Positions 17,293-26,175 of a DNA stretch of 64,000 nucleotides are shown piece by piece. The translations under genes were made by a program, and so were the position numbers. Position 1 is the stretch's first letter. Each line of letters opens with the position of its first letter. The notes under the pieces were generated by a model that saw only the letters and a program-made list of their open reading frames with translations, was not told the origin of the DNA and did no database searches. Where the stretch lies: assembly GCA_902362595.1 (NCBI GenBank), contig CABIXF010000010.1, positions 39,675 through 103,674 on the forward strand, in the 5' to 3' direction. The DNA is from Bacteroidaceae bacterium (lineage in GTDB: Bacteria > Bacteroidota > Bacteroidia > Bacteroidales > Bacteroidaceae).

Positions 17293-18615
17293 CTATTCTT
17301 TATTAGCGGCAGGCTGCTTACCTTCGTGAACTGCCTTCACGCTCTCTTCCTGAGGTGTCTCTATTGGGGTCTCTTTATCCTTTATGCCGAACAGCCAGCG
17401 GAAAAAGCGTACCAGGAAGTTCCGCTTTTTAGGCTTGACTTCTGTAGCTTCTGCCGATGGGGCGGTTTGTACCGACTGTTTGTTAGTGAGGGTGTCACTT
17501 TTAGCCACAAGCGTAGTGTCTGTCTTCAATGAATCCATCTTCAACGAGTCTACGGTCAACGGTTTCATGATTGGAAGAGAGTCTGTTTTCAGTGAATCTG
17601 AAGGAGCCATGTGCGTGCGCAGACTGTCCTTAGGAGTTTGTTCCGTTTTCTTTGCAGGAGTAGTAGGCCGGGATGGAGGAGTCGGTTTCGGACGCTTGAA
17701 CGGAACCGGAACCGAATATTTGCAGCGTACGTTGATGCCATGGTCTTTTGCCGGTATCCAATCGGGCATAACTCTGATGGCGTCTAAAGCTGCTGTATCC
17801 AGTCGGGCATCCAATCCTCTGACGATACTGGGAGAGGTAATGCTGCCGTCTTTTTCTACCACAAACTGAATCATGACCGCTCCTTCTTTTTTCGTTTTTT
17901 CAGCCAGTTCGGTTGTGTGTGCTTTTCTTTTAATGTAATTGAAAAACGCTTTCATCCCTCCTGGGTATTCCGGCATCGTTTCTACTGCATTGTAGATACG
18001 GTCGGCTCCCTTTCGTGTCATCCGTATCTCCAAAGGTTGGTCTGGACGGCTGAGAAAGCTCTCGATGTCGAGGTACTTGTTTTCCATTTTTTCAGCTCGG
18101 ATCATGACCATGTGGCTATAATCCGCATCGATGCTGAATGCCCCGTGCGGGTCTGAAAAGGTATGTCTTCCTGTTCCTTGAATACTGATTTCCGCATGGG
18201 GGATAGGTTTATTTCCTTCCATTACGACTCCGTTGACCGGAAATGTTTTTCCGCTTTGTTTGTATTTAGCCAAGTCTTCCGGTCGGTCTATCCGGAGAAT
18301 CGTATCTTGGGCTGATTCATCCAAGCGGATTGTTTTGACTACCCTGTTTTTATCTGTGGGGAGATAGAGACTGGCTGTACGTGTATAATTATTTTCTACC
18401 GTTTGTTCAAAATCAATCAGTCCTTGTTCGTCACTGACATATTCGGTGCTGTATCCCAGTACCTTTAGGATGATACCTTGCTGAGGGTCTCCTCCCGAAT
18501 TCAGTACGGTAATGCGAAAATGCTGTGTCTTATTTTCCCATGAAGAAGCACCTAACTGGCATATTGACACCTGAAGAATTGCAATCCAAAAAAGTATATG
18601 AAAAAGACGTTTCAT
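17293..18615 (-). CDS. secreted TonB C-terminal-domain protein with long DSLK-rich tail
   Basis: The 440-residue protein starts with a signal peptide (1-24). Two beta-sandwich-like segments follow (about 30-110 and 122-200, the latter like a carboxypeptidase regulatory domain: FPVNGVVMEGNKPIPHAEISI). A TonB C-terminal domain lies at about 211-308 (MPEYPGGMKAFFNYI to MPDWIPAKDHGINV). Unusually, 130 residues come after it: proline-rich, then repeats of DSLKTDSL type, then a basic amphipathic stretch (RNFLVRFFRWLFGIKDK). There is no N-terminal ExbB-contacting helix, so it is not a classical energy transducer. It is followed by DPP IV. Confidence 0.7.
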   Translation of the reverse strand: MKRLFHILFWIAILQVSICQLGASSWENKTQHFRITVLNSGGDPQQGIILKVLGYSTEYVSDEQGLIDFEQTVENNYTRTASLYLPTDKNRVVKTIRLDESAQDTILRIDRPEDLAKYKQSGKTFPVNGVVMEGNKPIPHAEISIQGTGRHTFSDPHGAFSIDADYSHMVMIRAEKMENKYLDIESFLSRPDQPLEIRMTRKGADRIYNAVETMPEYPGGMKAFFNYIKRKAHTTELAEKTKKEGAVMIQFVVEKDGSITSPSIVRGLDARLDTAALDAIRVMPDWIPAKDHGINVRCKYSVPVPFKRPKPTPPSRPTTPAKKTEQTPKDSLRTHMAPSDSLKTDSLPIMKPLTVDSLKMDSLKTDTTLVAKSDTLTNKQSVQTAPSAEATEVKPKKRNFLVRFFRWLFGIKDKETPIETPQEESVKAVHEGKQPAANKE

Positions 18616-18636
18616 AAGCTAGTTTATAAATATTTG

Positions 18637-18644
18637 CAAAGCTA
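18637..18644 (-). promoter_or_regulatory. -7 box of the TonB-domain/DPP IV transcript
   Basis: TAGCTTTG on the minus strand matches TAnnTTTG, 21 bp upstream of the start codon at 18615. No consensus -33 element is seen. Confidence 0.5.
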
Positions 18645-18689
18645 CAAGTAATCTAGTGGATTCACTCGTAGAGAGGTGTTAATAAAGAT

Positions 18690-18726
18690 AAATAATCCGG
18701 GCTTGCTTGGAGTGGCAAGTCCGGAT
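18690..18726 (-). terminator. terminator of the TolC-HlyD-ABC-2 operon
   Basis: Arms at 18695-18706 (ATCCGGGCTTGC) and 18715-18726 (GCAAGTCCGGAT) form a 12-bp stem with one G-U pair and an 8-base loop. On the minus strand it is followed by TTATTTATC. It lies 20 bp after the stop codon of the last permease gene. Confidence 0.75.
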
Positions 18727-18746
18727 ATAATATGTTTGAACTATAC

Positions 18747-20003
18747 TTATTTGGAAGTTTTTGTAGCCAGTTTCCGTAACCGGAACATGCGTAAGCGTTC
18801 GATGGCATGTCGACGGCTCAATATAATCTGTCGACGGTAGACCATACAAGTGGTAAGGAAGTATATTCCTGTTTGTAACCAGAGTGCTCGGTATTCGAAC
18901 AATACCTCGGGCAGTGTGGCTCCCATGTTATTGATTCGGACAAATCCGTTAATGCCGAAAGTCGATGGGAAAAGCCAGGAAAAGACTTTCCAGAAAACGG
19001 GTACAGAGGCTCCAGGCCATGAGATTCCGGAAATAAACAGGAGTGGTACGGAAGTGAATACATAAATCATCAAGCATGATTCTCTGTGGTGAATGAAAAT
19101 GGAACATGTCATGGCAAAGAATATACATGCCAAAATATAGGGAACAACGAAAGCCAGTAGGGTAGCTGGCTGGGCAATCTGTACCAGACTGAATAGTTTG
19201 GGAACCAGGCACAGAATATAGGCTGCTACAAGTGCATAGATGAGAAAATAAGCAAAAGATTTTCCCAATACGATACGAAGAGTGCCCTGATATTGTCGGG
19301 TAATGGGGACGAGATCTTTGAATCGGTTGTTTTCTCGGGCAGTTCCGGCAGAAAGTCCTACACCCAGCAGTAAAGTCTGTTGTATAATCAACATCAGTAC
19401 GGCAGGCAATAGAAAACTGGCAAATCCATCCTGTGGGTTAAACAATGAGATATCTTCATATTCAATAGGGGCTGTACTGATTTCATCTTGTCGTTCAGTC
19501 GTATTGCCCAGACGTTTGATTTGGATGTTTTTATTCAGGGCCAGGGATGCATTGGTGCTGGCCAATACGAGCGCTTTGTAGTACAGCATGCCACTCATGT
19601 CACAGAAAACACTGACAGTGGTCTGTTTTCCTGAGGCAATGTCTTTGCTGAAACTCTCTGGAATATAGATGATTCCGTAGACTTTTGTTTCTTTTAGCAG
19701 AGTCTTGGCTTCTTCCATATCTGCGCAGTATGACTGGATATGTACGTCTGCACTTGCGTCAATATGTCGGACAAATTCGCGGCTGATGGCCGAATTGCTG
19801 TGATCGATGACGGCTGCTGGTACTTCCCGCACCACTTCATTGGTGTAGATAAATGCGTATACCAGCGGATAGGCCAGTGGTACTAGCAGGAAAAAAATCA
19901 GTACTCCCTGATCTTTGAACACAGCCTTCAGTTCTTGAGTACAGATATGAAAGAGTCCCGAGATACCTTGACGTATGGTTTGTTTCAACGATTCTTTTTT
20001 CAT
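18747..20003 (-). CDS. ABC-2-type permease, second of a pair
   Basis: The 418-residue inner-membrane protein has one helix near residues 30-50 (VLIFFLLVPLAYPLVYAFIY), a periplasmic loop domain of about 150 residues, and five or six C-terminal helices, the YhhJ/YbhR pattern of ABC-2 transporters. The ATG at 20003 (MKKESLKQT) leaves 13 bp after the upstream stop; an earlier ATG at 20033 would overlap that gene. No ATP-binding gene is in the operon. It probably exports drugs or envelope lipids with its partner. Confidence 0.88.
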   Translation of the reverse strand: MKKESLKQTIRQGISGLFHICTQELKAVFKDQGVLIFFLLVPLAYPLVYAFIYTNEVVREVPAAVIDHSNSAISREFVRHIDASADVHIQSYCADMEEAKTLLKETKVYGIIYIPESFSKDIASGKQTTVSVFCDMSGMLYYKALVLASTNASLALNKNIQIKRLGNTTERQDEISTAPIEYEDISLFNPQDGFASFLLPAVLMLIIQQTLLLGVGLSAGTARENNRFKDLVPITRQYQGTLRIVLGKSFAYFLIYALVAAYILCLVPKLFSLVQIAQPATLLAFVVPYILACIFFAMTCSIFIHHRESCLMIYVFTSVPLLFISGISWPGASVPVFWKVFSWLFPSTFGINGFVRINNMGATLPEVLFEYRALWLQTGIYFLTTCMVYRRQIILSRRHAIERLRMFRLRKLATKTSK

Positions 20004-20016
20004 GAGTCCTAAAGGG

Positions 20017-21192
20017 TTAAGGTATGTAAACATAATGCAGCATGGCGGTTCGTATCTTTTTGAGATAGAAGAAAGGCAACAGCATGAACAGCAGCAGAGC
20101 TATGATAGCATGCCATGCATAAATTACCGGATAGCCGTTGAGTGCCAGGTTTACATAAATCAGAAAATAATGGCGCAGCGGGAATAAAACCGACAGAGCT
20201 TGAAGGGTAGGATGCATGGCCATAACCGGGAAAGTGAATCCGGATATGGAGAACGAAATGACTCCCCACAAGGAGGCGGCACTCAGGGCCAGGCGGAGAG
20301 AACCGAACAGACCGAAGAGAAATACGCCGAAAGCCTGAGAAGCCAGTACTAGTAGCAGGCCAGCCATCAGCATGGGAAAAATGCCGCTGTGGCATGGGTA
20401 GTGCAGGAAGCCGTACAGGTATACATTGTAAAAAGTGGCCATAATAAAAAAAGTGACTGTTTGGGGAAATAATTTTCCGGTCAGTGCCGTCACAATGGAA
20501 TTATCAGCCATTTTCATGAGTTCCTTAGAGGTGTTCTCCTTCAATTCTGTACCGATAGTGTATACAGTAGTCAGGAAAATAAGCAGCATCAGGATACCTG
20601 GAAACAAGGTGTTGCACAAGTATACCGAATAGTTCAGCCAAGGGTTGTTCAAGGCATGTGTGGATATGACGACAGGCTGTAAGAAAGCTACAGCCTGGTC
20701 TTCTGTGGCTCCTTTGCCCAGCAAAGTAGCTTGTCCTACAGCGGCAGAGGCCAGTTCCGACATTGTCCGTTGGTCTTTGTAGAGTAGAGATCCTGCTATC
20801 AGGTAAGAATAATTGATGTAAAAAGAAACCTTGGGCTGTCTTCCAGATAAGGCTGCTTCCGTTGTGCCTTTGGGTATGTAATAAAAGGAGTAGATTTCTC
20901 CTCGTTGAACGGCCTGTCGGGCTTCTGTCACGCTAGGATAATGGGCCACAATCTGGGTTTGCTGAAAGGCATCCAGGTTGCGTATGATACTGCGTGTAGT
21001 TGCGGTGTTGTCGAGGTCCACCACGCCTGCCGGCAGATTTGTAGGTAGTCCGTTTTCCATCAGGGTAGTGAAGAACAGAAAACAGAATACCGGCGCGATG
21101 ATCATGCAGAACAAGTACATCGGCTTGGTGGCAATGCGGTAGATTTCCCGCCGCACCACGTTCAGAAAACATTTATAAGTGGCTGGCGACAT
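20017..21192 (-). CDS. ABC-2-type permease, first of a pair
   Basis: The 391-residue protein has the same topology as the downstream permease: helix at about 24-45, extracytoplasmic domain with VVDLDNTATTRSIIRNLDAF, and a C-terminal bundle containing GISFSISGFTFPV-like segments. In YbhFSR-type systems two such permeases pair with a tandem ATPase; none is found here. It lies five bases after the HlyD gene. Confidence 0.9.
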   Translation of the reverse strand: MSPATYKCFLNVVRREIYRIATKPMYLFCMIIAPVFCFLFFTTLMENGLPTNLPAGVVDLDNTATTRSIIRNLDAFQQTQIVAHYPSVTEARQAVQRGEIYSFYYIPKGTTEAALSGRQPKVSFYINYSYLIAGSLLYKDQRTMSELASAAVGQATLLGKGATEDQAVAFLQPVVISTHALNNPWLNYSVYLCNTLFPGILMLLIFLTTVYTIGTELKENTSKELMKMADNSIVTALTGKLFPQTVTFFIMATFYNVYLYGFLHYPCHSGIFPMLMAGLLLVLASQAFGVFLFGLFGSLRLALSAASLWGVISFSISGFTFPVMAMHPTLQALSVLFPLRHYFLIYVNLALNGYPVIYAWHAIIALLLFMLLPFFYLKKIRTAMLHYVYIP

Positions 21193-21197
21193 AATCT

Positions 21198-22181
21198 TTA
21201 TTTTTCAATGATGGCAGACATGCCTGGGCGCAGGTTGTCAACAGGTGTTACGGGTTTTGCTTTTACTTCAAATGTTTTAAGGTCGAATTGTCCGGTTGTT
21301 TTTGTGGCCTTCCAGGCGGCATAAGTTCCGAGGTCTTTCATGACCGTAACCTGAAATTCCACGTCTTTTTCCAAAGCCGGGACATAGGCCTTTATCTTGT
21401 TTCCTACGGAAAAGTCTTTCAGGAAATCTTCACGTACATTAAATGTAACCCACATATCGTTCAGTTGAGCCACGTTCATGATAGGGGCTCCTGTTCCTAC
21501 CAATTCACCTACTTTGGGGAAAATTTCAGACACTTCCCCATCGGCTGAGGCTGTGAGATACGTTTCCGATACGTAAGAAGATACTTCGGCTACGGCTCCC
21601 TTAGCGCGTTGTACTTGAGCTGCAGCCATGGCTTTGTCTTCCCGCTGAGCTCCGTTTTGGGCCATTGTGTATTGTGCGTGAGCTGCCCTTTCGGTAGCTT
21701 TCATAGCATCGAACTGGGCTTTGGCTTCGTCTCTCTTTTGAGCACTCATCACTCCTTCTTCATACAGGCGGTTGACCCGGTTGTAAGATTTTTCAGCAAT
21801 CTCCAGTCCGGCTTTGGCTTTCTGCCACATTTCATACGCAGCTTGCAGTTGTTCGCTTCTCGTGCCGCGGAGAGCCTTTTCGTTTAAAGCCTGGGCTGCC
21901 TCTTCTGCTGCCTGCGCTTGCGATAACTTAGCCATTACGTCGGGTGCTTCCAGGATGGCCAGTGTATCTCCGGCTTTAACCTTATCACCTTCGCTGACAA
22001 AAAATTTCAGAATACGTCCCGGCACTTTGCTGGATACTCGGTATTCTGTAGCTTCTGCTTGCCCTTGAATGATTTCAGGGCCCTTTCCTAAGGTGAAGAA
22101 CCCGATAATGCTGACGATGACGATAACGGCTAACAGTGTGAAGAATGCCAGCATGATATTGTTGCGTTGAGTCTTTTCCAT
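21198..22181 (-). CDS. HlyD-family periplasmic adaptor (YbhG/EmrA-like)
   Basis: The 327-residue protein has a membrane anchor at about 10-32 and a biotinyl-lipoyl-like half (EYRVSSKVPGRILKFFVSEGDKVKAGD). An alanine-rich helical hairpin follows at about 80-200, then the second half (YLTASADGEVSEIFPKVGELVGTGAPI). It should bridge the ABC-2 permeases to the TolC-like protein encoded just upstream. It lies eight bases after the TolC gene. Confidence 0.92.
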   Translation of the reverse strand: MEKTQRNNIMLAFFTLLAVIVIVSIIGFFTLGKGPEIIQGQAEATEYRVSSKVPGRILKFFVSEGDKVKAGDTLAILEAPDVMAKLSQAQAAEEAAQALNEKALRGTRSEQLQAAYEMWQKAKAGLEIAEKSYNRVNRLYEEGVMSAQKRDEAKAQFDAMKATERAAHAQYTMAQNGAQREDKAMAAAQVQRAKGAVAEVSSYVSETYLTASADGEVSEIFPKVGELVGTGAPIMNVAQLNDMWVTFNVREDFLKDFSVGNKIKAYVPALEKDVEFQVTVMKDLGTYAAWKATKTTGQFDLKTFEVKAKPVTPVDNLRPGMSAIIEK

Positions 22182-22189
22182 ATTCTGTG

Positions 22190-23683
22190 TTATTTTAAAA
22201 TTCCCATTGATTTGTTTAAATAAAGTTCATTCATCTTGACGTCTATCTGTGCGTCTATTTTCCCTGCTTGAGCAGAGAACCATGCAGTTTGTGCTTCCAG
22301 TACGTTGCTTGTCGGAATTACTCCTTCTTTAAATCCCAAGTTGGCGTATCGCAGGTTTTCTTCTGCTTTTTCCATGTTTTTTTCAGCCATGGCCAGTTTC
22401 TTGGTCGATTCGTTTACTTTATAAGAGTTTTGGGTTACTTGAAGTTCAACTTTTTCTTTGGTATCTTCCAGTTTGTAGCGGGCTATGTTTGCTTCTGCCT
22501 TGGCGGCTTTGACCTTATATATACCTTCTCCCCAGTGGAATACTGGTATTTTTACAATAATTCCTGCTGCCCACATGCCGCGGAATTTATTCTCAAACCC
22601 ATTGACAAGTGAAGGGTTCGTCACCAGGTAATTGGCTGTCAGTGCTACGGAAGGCAGGAAATCAGCCCGGATTACATTTACTTTTTGACGGTATATTTCG
22701 GAAGCCAGTTCCAAACTTTTGAGTTCTTCCCGGTTGCTGAGTGCCGTACTGACGTTGGCTTCCGTATAGGTATTGGGAAGCGGAAGATCTTGCATGTCTT
22801 CGTCAGCCAGTCGAAGTGGGGTATCCAGCGGGAGTCCGCATAGCTGGCAGAGCAGCATTTTCGACAGACTTAATCCATTGTCTACTTGCGTAAGCATCAT
22901 TTCAGCTTCGTTGACTTTCACCTTGACACTTAATCCATCGGCTTTCGTGGCCACCCCTTCCTGAATCATCTTGTCCACATCTGAATCCAGTTTCTGTACC
23001 AATTGCAAGAAGTTTTCTGCCAATTTCTTTTTGTTGACAAGTGAAATGATTTGCCAGTAGGCCTGATCTGTCTGTAGGATTAAATCCTGCATTCCGGTAG
23101 CGTGCTGTGATTCAGCTAACCGCTCTGCATATTTGGTAATCTTGTTGTAAGCAATAATTTTTCCTCCCATAAAAATGGGTTGAGTAAGCGTGGCTGCTCC
23201 CACAGTCAGATTTCGTGTGTCGGTGTGGAAGGCATCTACCAAGCTTTGTCCGATACTGTTTAATCCATCTGTCAATCCGGCTACGGCTCCAGGTAGAAGA
23301 CCTTGCAGTCCTGCTGCCAATCCGGGGTTGGAGGCTGCAAGTTGCTGCATGGCGGCCTGAAATTCTGCAGACTGCATACCTTGTTGCAGTTGTCCTCCGA
23401 CGTTTGTTCCTAAATTGCCGATGGTTTGCTTTTGGGCATCACTGAGCAGGGATATTTCTTTTTGTGTACGCATGTACCCTCCTGCCAAGTCAATCTTAGG
23501 CAGATAATTAGTGAATGCTGCTTTTTTCTCGTAGTGGGCGGCATTCACTTTCTCCTGTGAAATCCGGAGCTCTTTGTTGTTGGCCAAGGCCAATGCCCGG
23601 CAGCTGTCCAGAGTGAGTATCTGTTGGGCATAACAGCTGAATGCCGTGCCGAGCAGTAAGAGTAAACTTGAAATTCTTTTCAT
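22190..23683 (-). CDS. TolC-family outer membrane protein
   Basis: The 497-residue protein has a signal peptide (1-19, cleavage after CYA) and two efflux-protein repeats (LTLDSCRALALANNKELRIS and, about residue 300, EELKSLELASEIYRQKVNVI). Between residues 80 and 150 an insertion rich in Gln, Leu and Gly (LQQGMQSAEFQAAMQQLAAS) is unusual for TolC and may lie in the extracellular or equatorial region. It is the first gene of the efflux operon, directly behind an operator-containing promoter. Confidence 0.92.
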   Translation of the reverse strand: MKRISSLLLLLGTAFSCYAQQILTLDSCRALALANNKELRISQEKVNAAHYEKKAAFTNYLPKIDLAGGYMRTQKEISLLSDAQKQTIGNLGTNVGGQLQQGMQSAEFQAAMQQLAASNPGLAAGLQGLLPGAVAGLTDGLNSIGQSLVDAFHTDTRNLTVGAATLTQPIFMGGKIIAYNKITKYAERLAESQHATGMQDLILQTDQAYWQIISLVNKKKLAENFLQLVQKLDSDVDKMIQEGVATKADGLSVKVKVNEAEMMLTQVDNGLSLSKMLLCQLCGLPLDTPLRLADEDMQDLPLPNTYTEANVSTALSNREELKSLELASEIYRQKVNVIRADFLPSVALTANYLVTNPSLVNGFENKFRGMWAAGIIVKIPVFHWGEGIYKVKAAKAEANIARYKLEDTKEKVELQVTQNSYKVNESTKKLAMAEKNMEKAEENLRYANLGFKEGVIPTSNVLEAQTAWFSAQAGKIDAQIDVKMNELYLNKSMGILK

Positions 23684-23705
23684 TGCTGATGCTGACTTTT
23701 ATTTG

Positions 23706-23719
23706 GTTGCTTATGCAAC
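23706..23719. promoter_or_regulatory. predicted operator of the TolC-HlyD-ABC-2 operon
   Basis: Read on the minus strand it is GTTGCATAAGCAAC, a 14-bp dyad with 5-bp arms, placed four bases downstream of the -7 box where a repressor would block initiation. A closely similar dyad stands at the same distance from the -7 box of the marR gene at 50339-50785, so that MarR protein is the likely ligand. Confidence 0.65.
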
Positions 23720-23723
23720 ATTG

Positions 23724-23754
23724 CAAATGTATGACTTTACAACAAATAGTCAAA
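23724..23754 (-). promoter_or_regulatory. promoter of the TolC-HlyD-ABC-2 operon
   Basis: On the minus strand TTTG (23751-23754) and TACATTTG (23724-23731) are 19 bp apart, a full -33/-7 match. The start codon is 41 bp downstream of the -7 box. The predicted operator covers the start of transcription. Confidence 0.7.
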
Positions 23755-23820
23755 GTGTTTTGTTGAAAAGAATAGGTAATAAAACTTATTTTTTCCTGCC
23801 AAGTGTATCCAATTACAAAT

Positions 23821-25215
23821 TTATTTCAGCAGATTTGCATGAGGCTTTTGTGAAATAGAGTTGTACAGTACTTGTACTCGGGGGTGTGTGGAGATGTGTC
23901 TGGACATGTTTTCTTCTGAATTTCCTGAAGAAGGGAAATTTCCATAGGCCATTCTATACAATACAGGTTGCATGAGTTGGTCTTCTTCTGAACCAAGCTC
24001 TCCCAGTTTTTCTGCATAATTTTCTTCCACCTCAAAATCAGGCTGTAGTCCGTTGGTATAGTACTCATAAAAACCTTGAGAATTGCTCAGGTAGGTTGTA
24101 GTGAGCCATAACTCGATATTAGGTGCTTCTTCATTTGTGAAAAGCTGTTGTGCTACATTCTTTCCGAAAGTAGGCATACCCACTTGGTACAGCCTGCCTT
24201 CCATATAAGGTCTCAGGCAGTTGATGATAATTTCAGAAGCAGAAGCCGTGTTGCCAGAGGTAAGTATGTATAAGTTTTGATAAGACAAGGTTGTACTTCC
24301 TGGCAGTAGGCTGGCGTCGAAATTCAGTACTTCAGTTTTGTTGATTTTGTCATTGTAGGTCATTTGCAGGAAAGGTTGCCCCATGGCAGAGGCAGGAGCC
24401 AGTGCCGTTCCCATTAATTGTGAAGTAGATACGTATCCTCCTGGATTATACCTTAAATCGAGGATGATGTCGTCAAATGTTTGTCCGTTTAATTGTGAGA
24501 AGAGTTCTTTCAGTACATCCGTGTTCTCACCAAATTCATTATATAATATGTAGAAAGCTTTTCGGTTGCCAGCAGAGATTGTTCCTGTTTTTAAGATATC
24601 TTGTTCTTCTACGTATCTTGGTGAGGGCATTTGTATAGTACCTAGTGTATCAAACTCCACGTAATTAAACTCCGGGTCATCCACTTCTTCCGGATACGGG
24701 TTGTAGTTGGCTAAAGTAAAGCTGTACGCTTTTGTGGGCCGATTAATATAAGTCGTGTAGTCACTGGTTGAGATTTTTTTGTTGTCGATGGCAATAATCC
24801 AATCTCCCCGTTTCAATCCTGCTTCTTCTGCCGGAGAATCCGGTTCAGTATATAAGACCCTCAAGGCATTGGAACCTCCATCGGTTCGTACCAATACCGC
24901 CTCGAATCCAAAGCAGGGGTATGTGCTGGTTGCACGTGTGAGTACAGAATCTACGTGTGAAAATACATAGCCGTTTTTTTGGTCTTTGGAAGAAGCTGCC
25001 GATGCAAGAAATTCTGCAGGTTTCTTGAAAAAGTTCAGTTTTTCTTCCGCCGGAATATCTTCGTAAAAAAGATAATTCTCCTGCATCACTTCATAAATCC
25101 AGGTTTTTGTAGCAATAAGTGCGTAATATTCTCCCGAACGGTCCTCGCCGCACGAAGAAAGTAGTCCCATCAAGGCGAGGCAGGCATATAGCAGGCGGCT
25201 GATGTCTTTTTTCAT
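23821..25215 (-). CDS. S41-family peptidase lipoprotein (C-terminal processing peptidase type, PDZ domain)
   Basis: The 464-residue protein has a lipoprotein signal (lipobox LSSC, cysteine 22), a PDZ domain at about 100-165 (ALRVLYTEPDSPAEEAGLKRGDWIIAID is its core region) and an S41 protease domain. The catalytic serine is in TSGNTASASEIIINC and the lysine in PTFGKNVAQ; DDIILDLRYNPGG is the usual strand before them. It probably cleaves envelope proteins in the periplasm or at the cell surface. It follows the coiled-coil gene by 11 bp. Confidence 0.9.
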   Translation of the reverse strand: MKKDISRLLYACLALMGLLSSCGEDRSGEYYALIATKTWIYEVMQENYLFYEDIPAEEKLNFFKKPAEFLASAASSKDQKNGYVFSHVDSVLTRATSTYPCFGFEAVLVRTDGGSNALRVLYTEPDSPAEEAGLKRGDWIIAIDNKKISTSDYTTYINRPTKAYSFTLANYNPYPEEVDDPEFNYVEFDTLGTIQMPSPRYVEEQDILKTGTISAGNRKAFYILYNEFGENTDVLKELFSQLNGQTFDDIILDLRYNPGGYVSTSQLMGTALAPASAMGQPFLQMTYNDKINKTEVLNFDASLLPGSTTLSYQNLYILTSGNTASASEIIINCLRPYMEGRLYQVGMPTFGKNVAQQLFTNEEAPNIELWLTTTYLSNSQGFYEYYTNGLQPDFEVEENYAEKLGELGSEEDQLMQPVLYRMAYGNFPSSGNSEENMSRHISTHPRVQVLYNSISQKPHANLLK

Positions 25216-25226
25216 GGTTGCAGTGG

Positions 25227-26099
25227 TTATTTCATTCTGAATGAACCTTGTCCGATCATATTGCCATCGGCAAAGATATAGATTTGGTATGTTCCTGCAG
25301 ACAGGAATTCTTCCACATCCCAGTATACCGTAACGGTTTGTTCTTCACCGGTGTATTCAATGTATTTCTTGATGGAATAGGCTATGTTTCTGTCTTCAAA
25401 TTTAAATTGGTTTCCGGCACTTTTGGTCAGGATTTCGTTGTCAGGTTTGGCAATTCGTATGTAAACCGTTTTGTTTCCAGTTTGCGCTGTAATATTCTTG
25501 ACGATGGTAAACGAAATGGCAATTTTCTTTATGTTCTTTACCCTTTCTGTTTCCCGTCCTCTTTTGTTCAGTGTTTTTACTTGAATATTGGTCGCATCCA
25601 GTTGTGCTGCGAGTGTTACCTTTTCATGTAAGCTTTTCTTTTCTTCCGACAAATTGGAAATTTGGGCGGTAGCAGCTGTATATTTTGTTTTTACTTCCTG
25701 GTTTTCCTGCATCAGAGCCGCGTTGATTTTGTTCAAGGAGTCGATTTGCATGACATAACTTCTCAGGACTGCGCGTACCGTTTTCAGCTCTTTCTTTAAC
25801 CGCATGATTTCGGCTGCGTCACTGGTTTTTACTTGACGAAGTTCTTCCAGCAGGCGTTGCGTCTTTAATTTTTCGCTTTCCAGTTTTTCACGAAGGGAGT
25901 CGTTGTTTATTTGAACCTGTAATTCATCGTATTGTGTGGCAAAAGTACTGTATTCGTTTTCCATTTCTTGTTTTTCCACAGCGAAAAGCTGGCTCATTTC
26001 GCTGTTTTTGCGAGCTTCGTTTATCGCGAAGAAAGATACAATGGCTACGATTGCTGCCAATATGATGATTGCAATAATCAGTTTTTTGTTGTTGCTCAT
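25227..26099 (-). CDS. membrane-anchored coiled-coil protein of unknown function
   Basis: I do not recognise a named family. In this 290-residue protein a single N-terminal helix (about 7-28) is followed by a long heptad-like region (about 33-175, rich in Glu, Lys, Leu and Gln). A C-terminal beta-rich domain of about 110 residues (ISFTIVKNITAQTGNKTVYI to GTYQIYIFADGNMIGQGSF) resembles an immunoglobulin-like sandwich. The ATG at 26099 (MSNNKKLIIAI) is chosen over a longer upstream start. It lies directly before the S41 peptidase, perhaps as partner or substrate. Confidence 0.75.
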   Translation of the reverse strand: MSNNKKLIIAIIILAAIVAIVSFFAINEARKNSEMSQLFAVEKQEMENEYSTFATQYDELQVQINNDSLREKLESEKLKTQRLLEELRQVKTSDAAEIMRLKKELKTVRAVLRSYVMQIDSLNKINAALMQENQEVKTKYTAATAQISNLSEEKKSLHEKVTLAAQLDATNIQVKTLNKRGRETERVKNIKKIAISFTIVKNITAQTGNKTVYIRIAKPDNEILTKSAGNQFKFEDRNIAYSIKKYIEYTGEEQTVTVYWDVEEFLSAGTYQIYIFADGNMIGQGSFRMK

Positions 26100-26122
26100 G
26101 GTTTTAATTTTTGCATTTGGCA

Positions 26123-26130
26123 CAAAAATA
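26123..26130 (-). promoter_or_regulatory. -7 box upstream of the coiled-coil gene
   Basis: TATTTTTG on the minus strand matches TAnnTTTG, 23 bp before the start at 26099. No -33 element is clear. It suggests that the coiled-coil/S41 pair is transcribed separately from the fimbrillin-like gene upstream. Confidence 0.45.
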
Positions 26131-26175
26131 CAACATTTTGTGGAGACCACGTTTTTATTTTAGGAAAAAATAGTA

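Noticed and set aside
23835..24070. Frameshift near the end of the S41 peptidase gene
   Set aside because: An overlapping frame exists there, but the main frame continues smoothly through the full-length protein to its stop at 23821.
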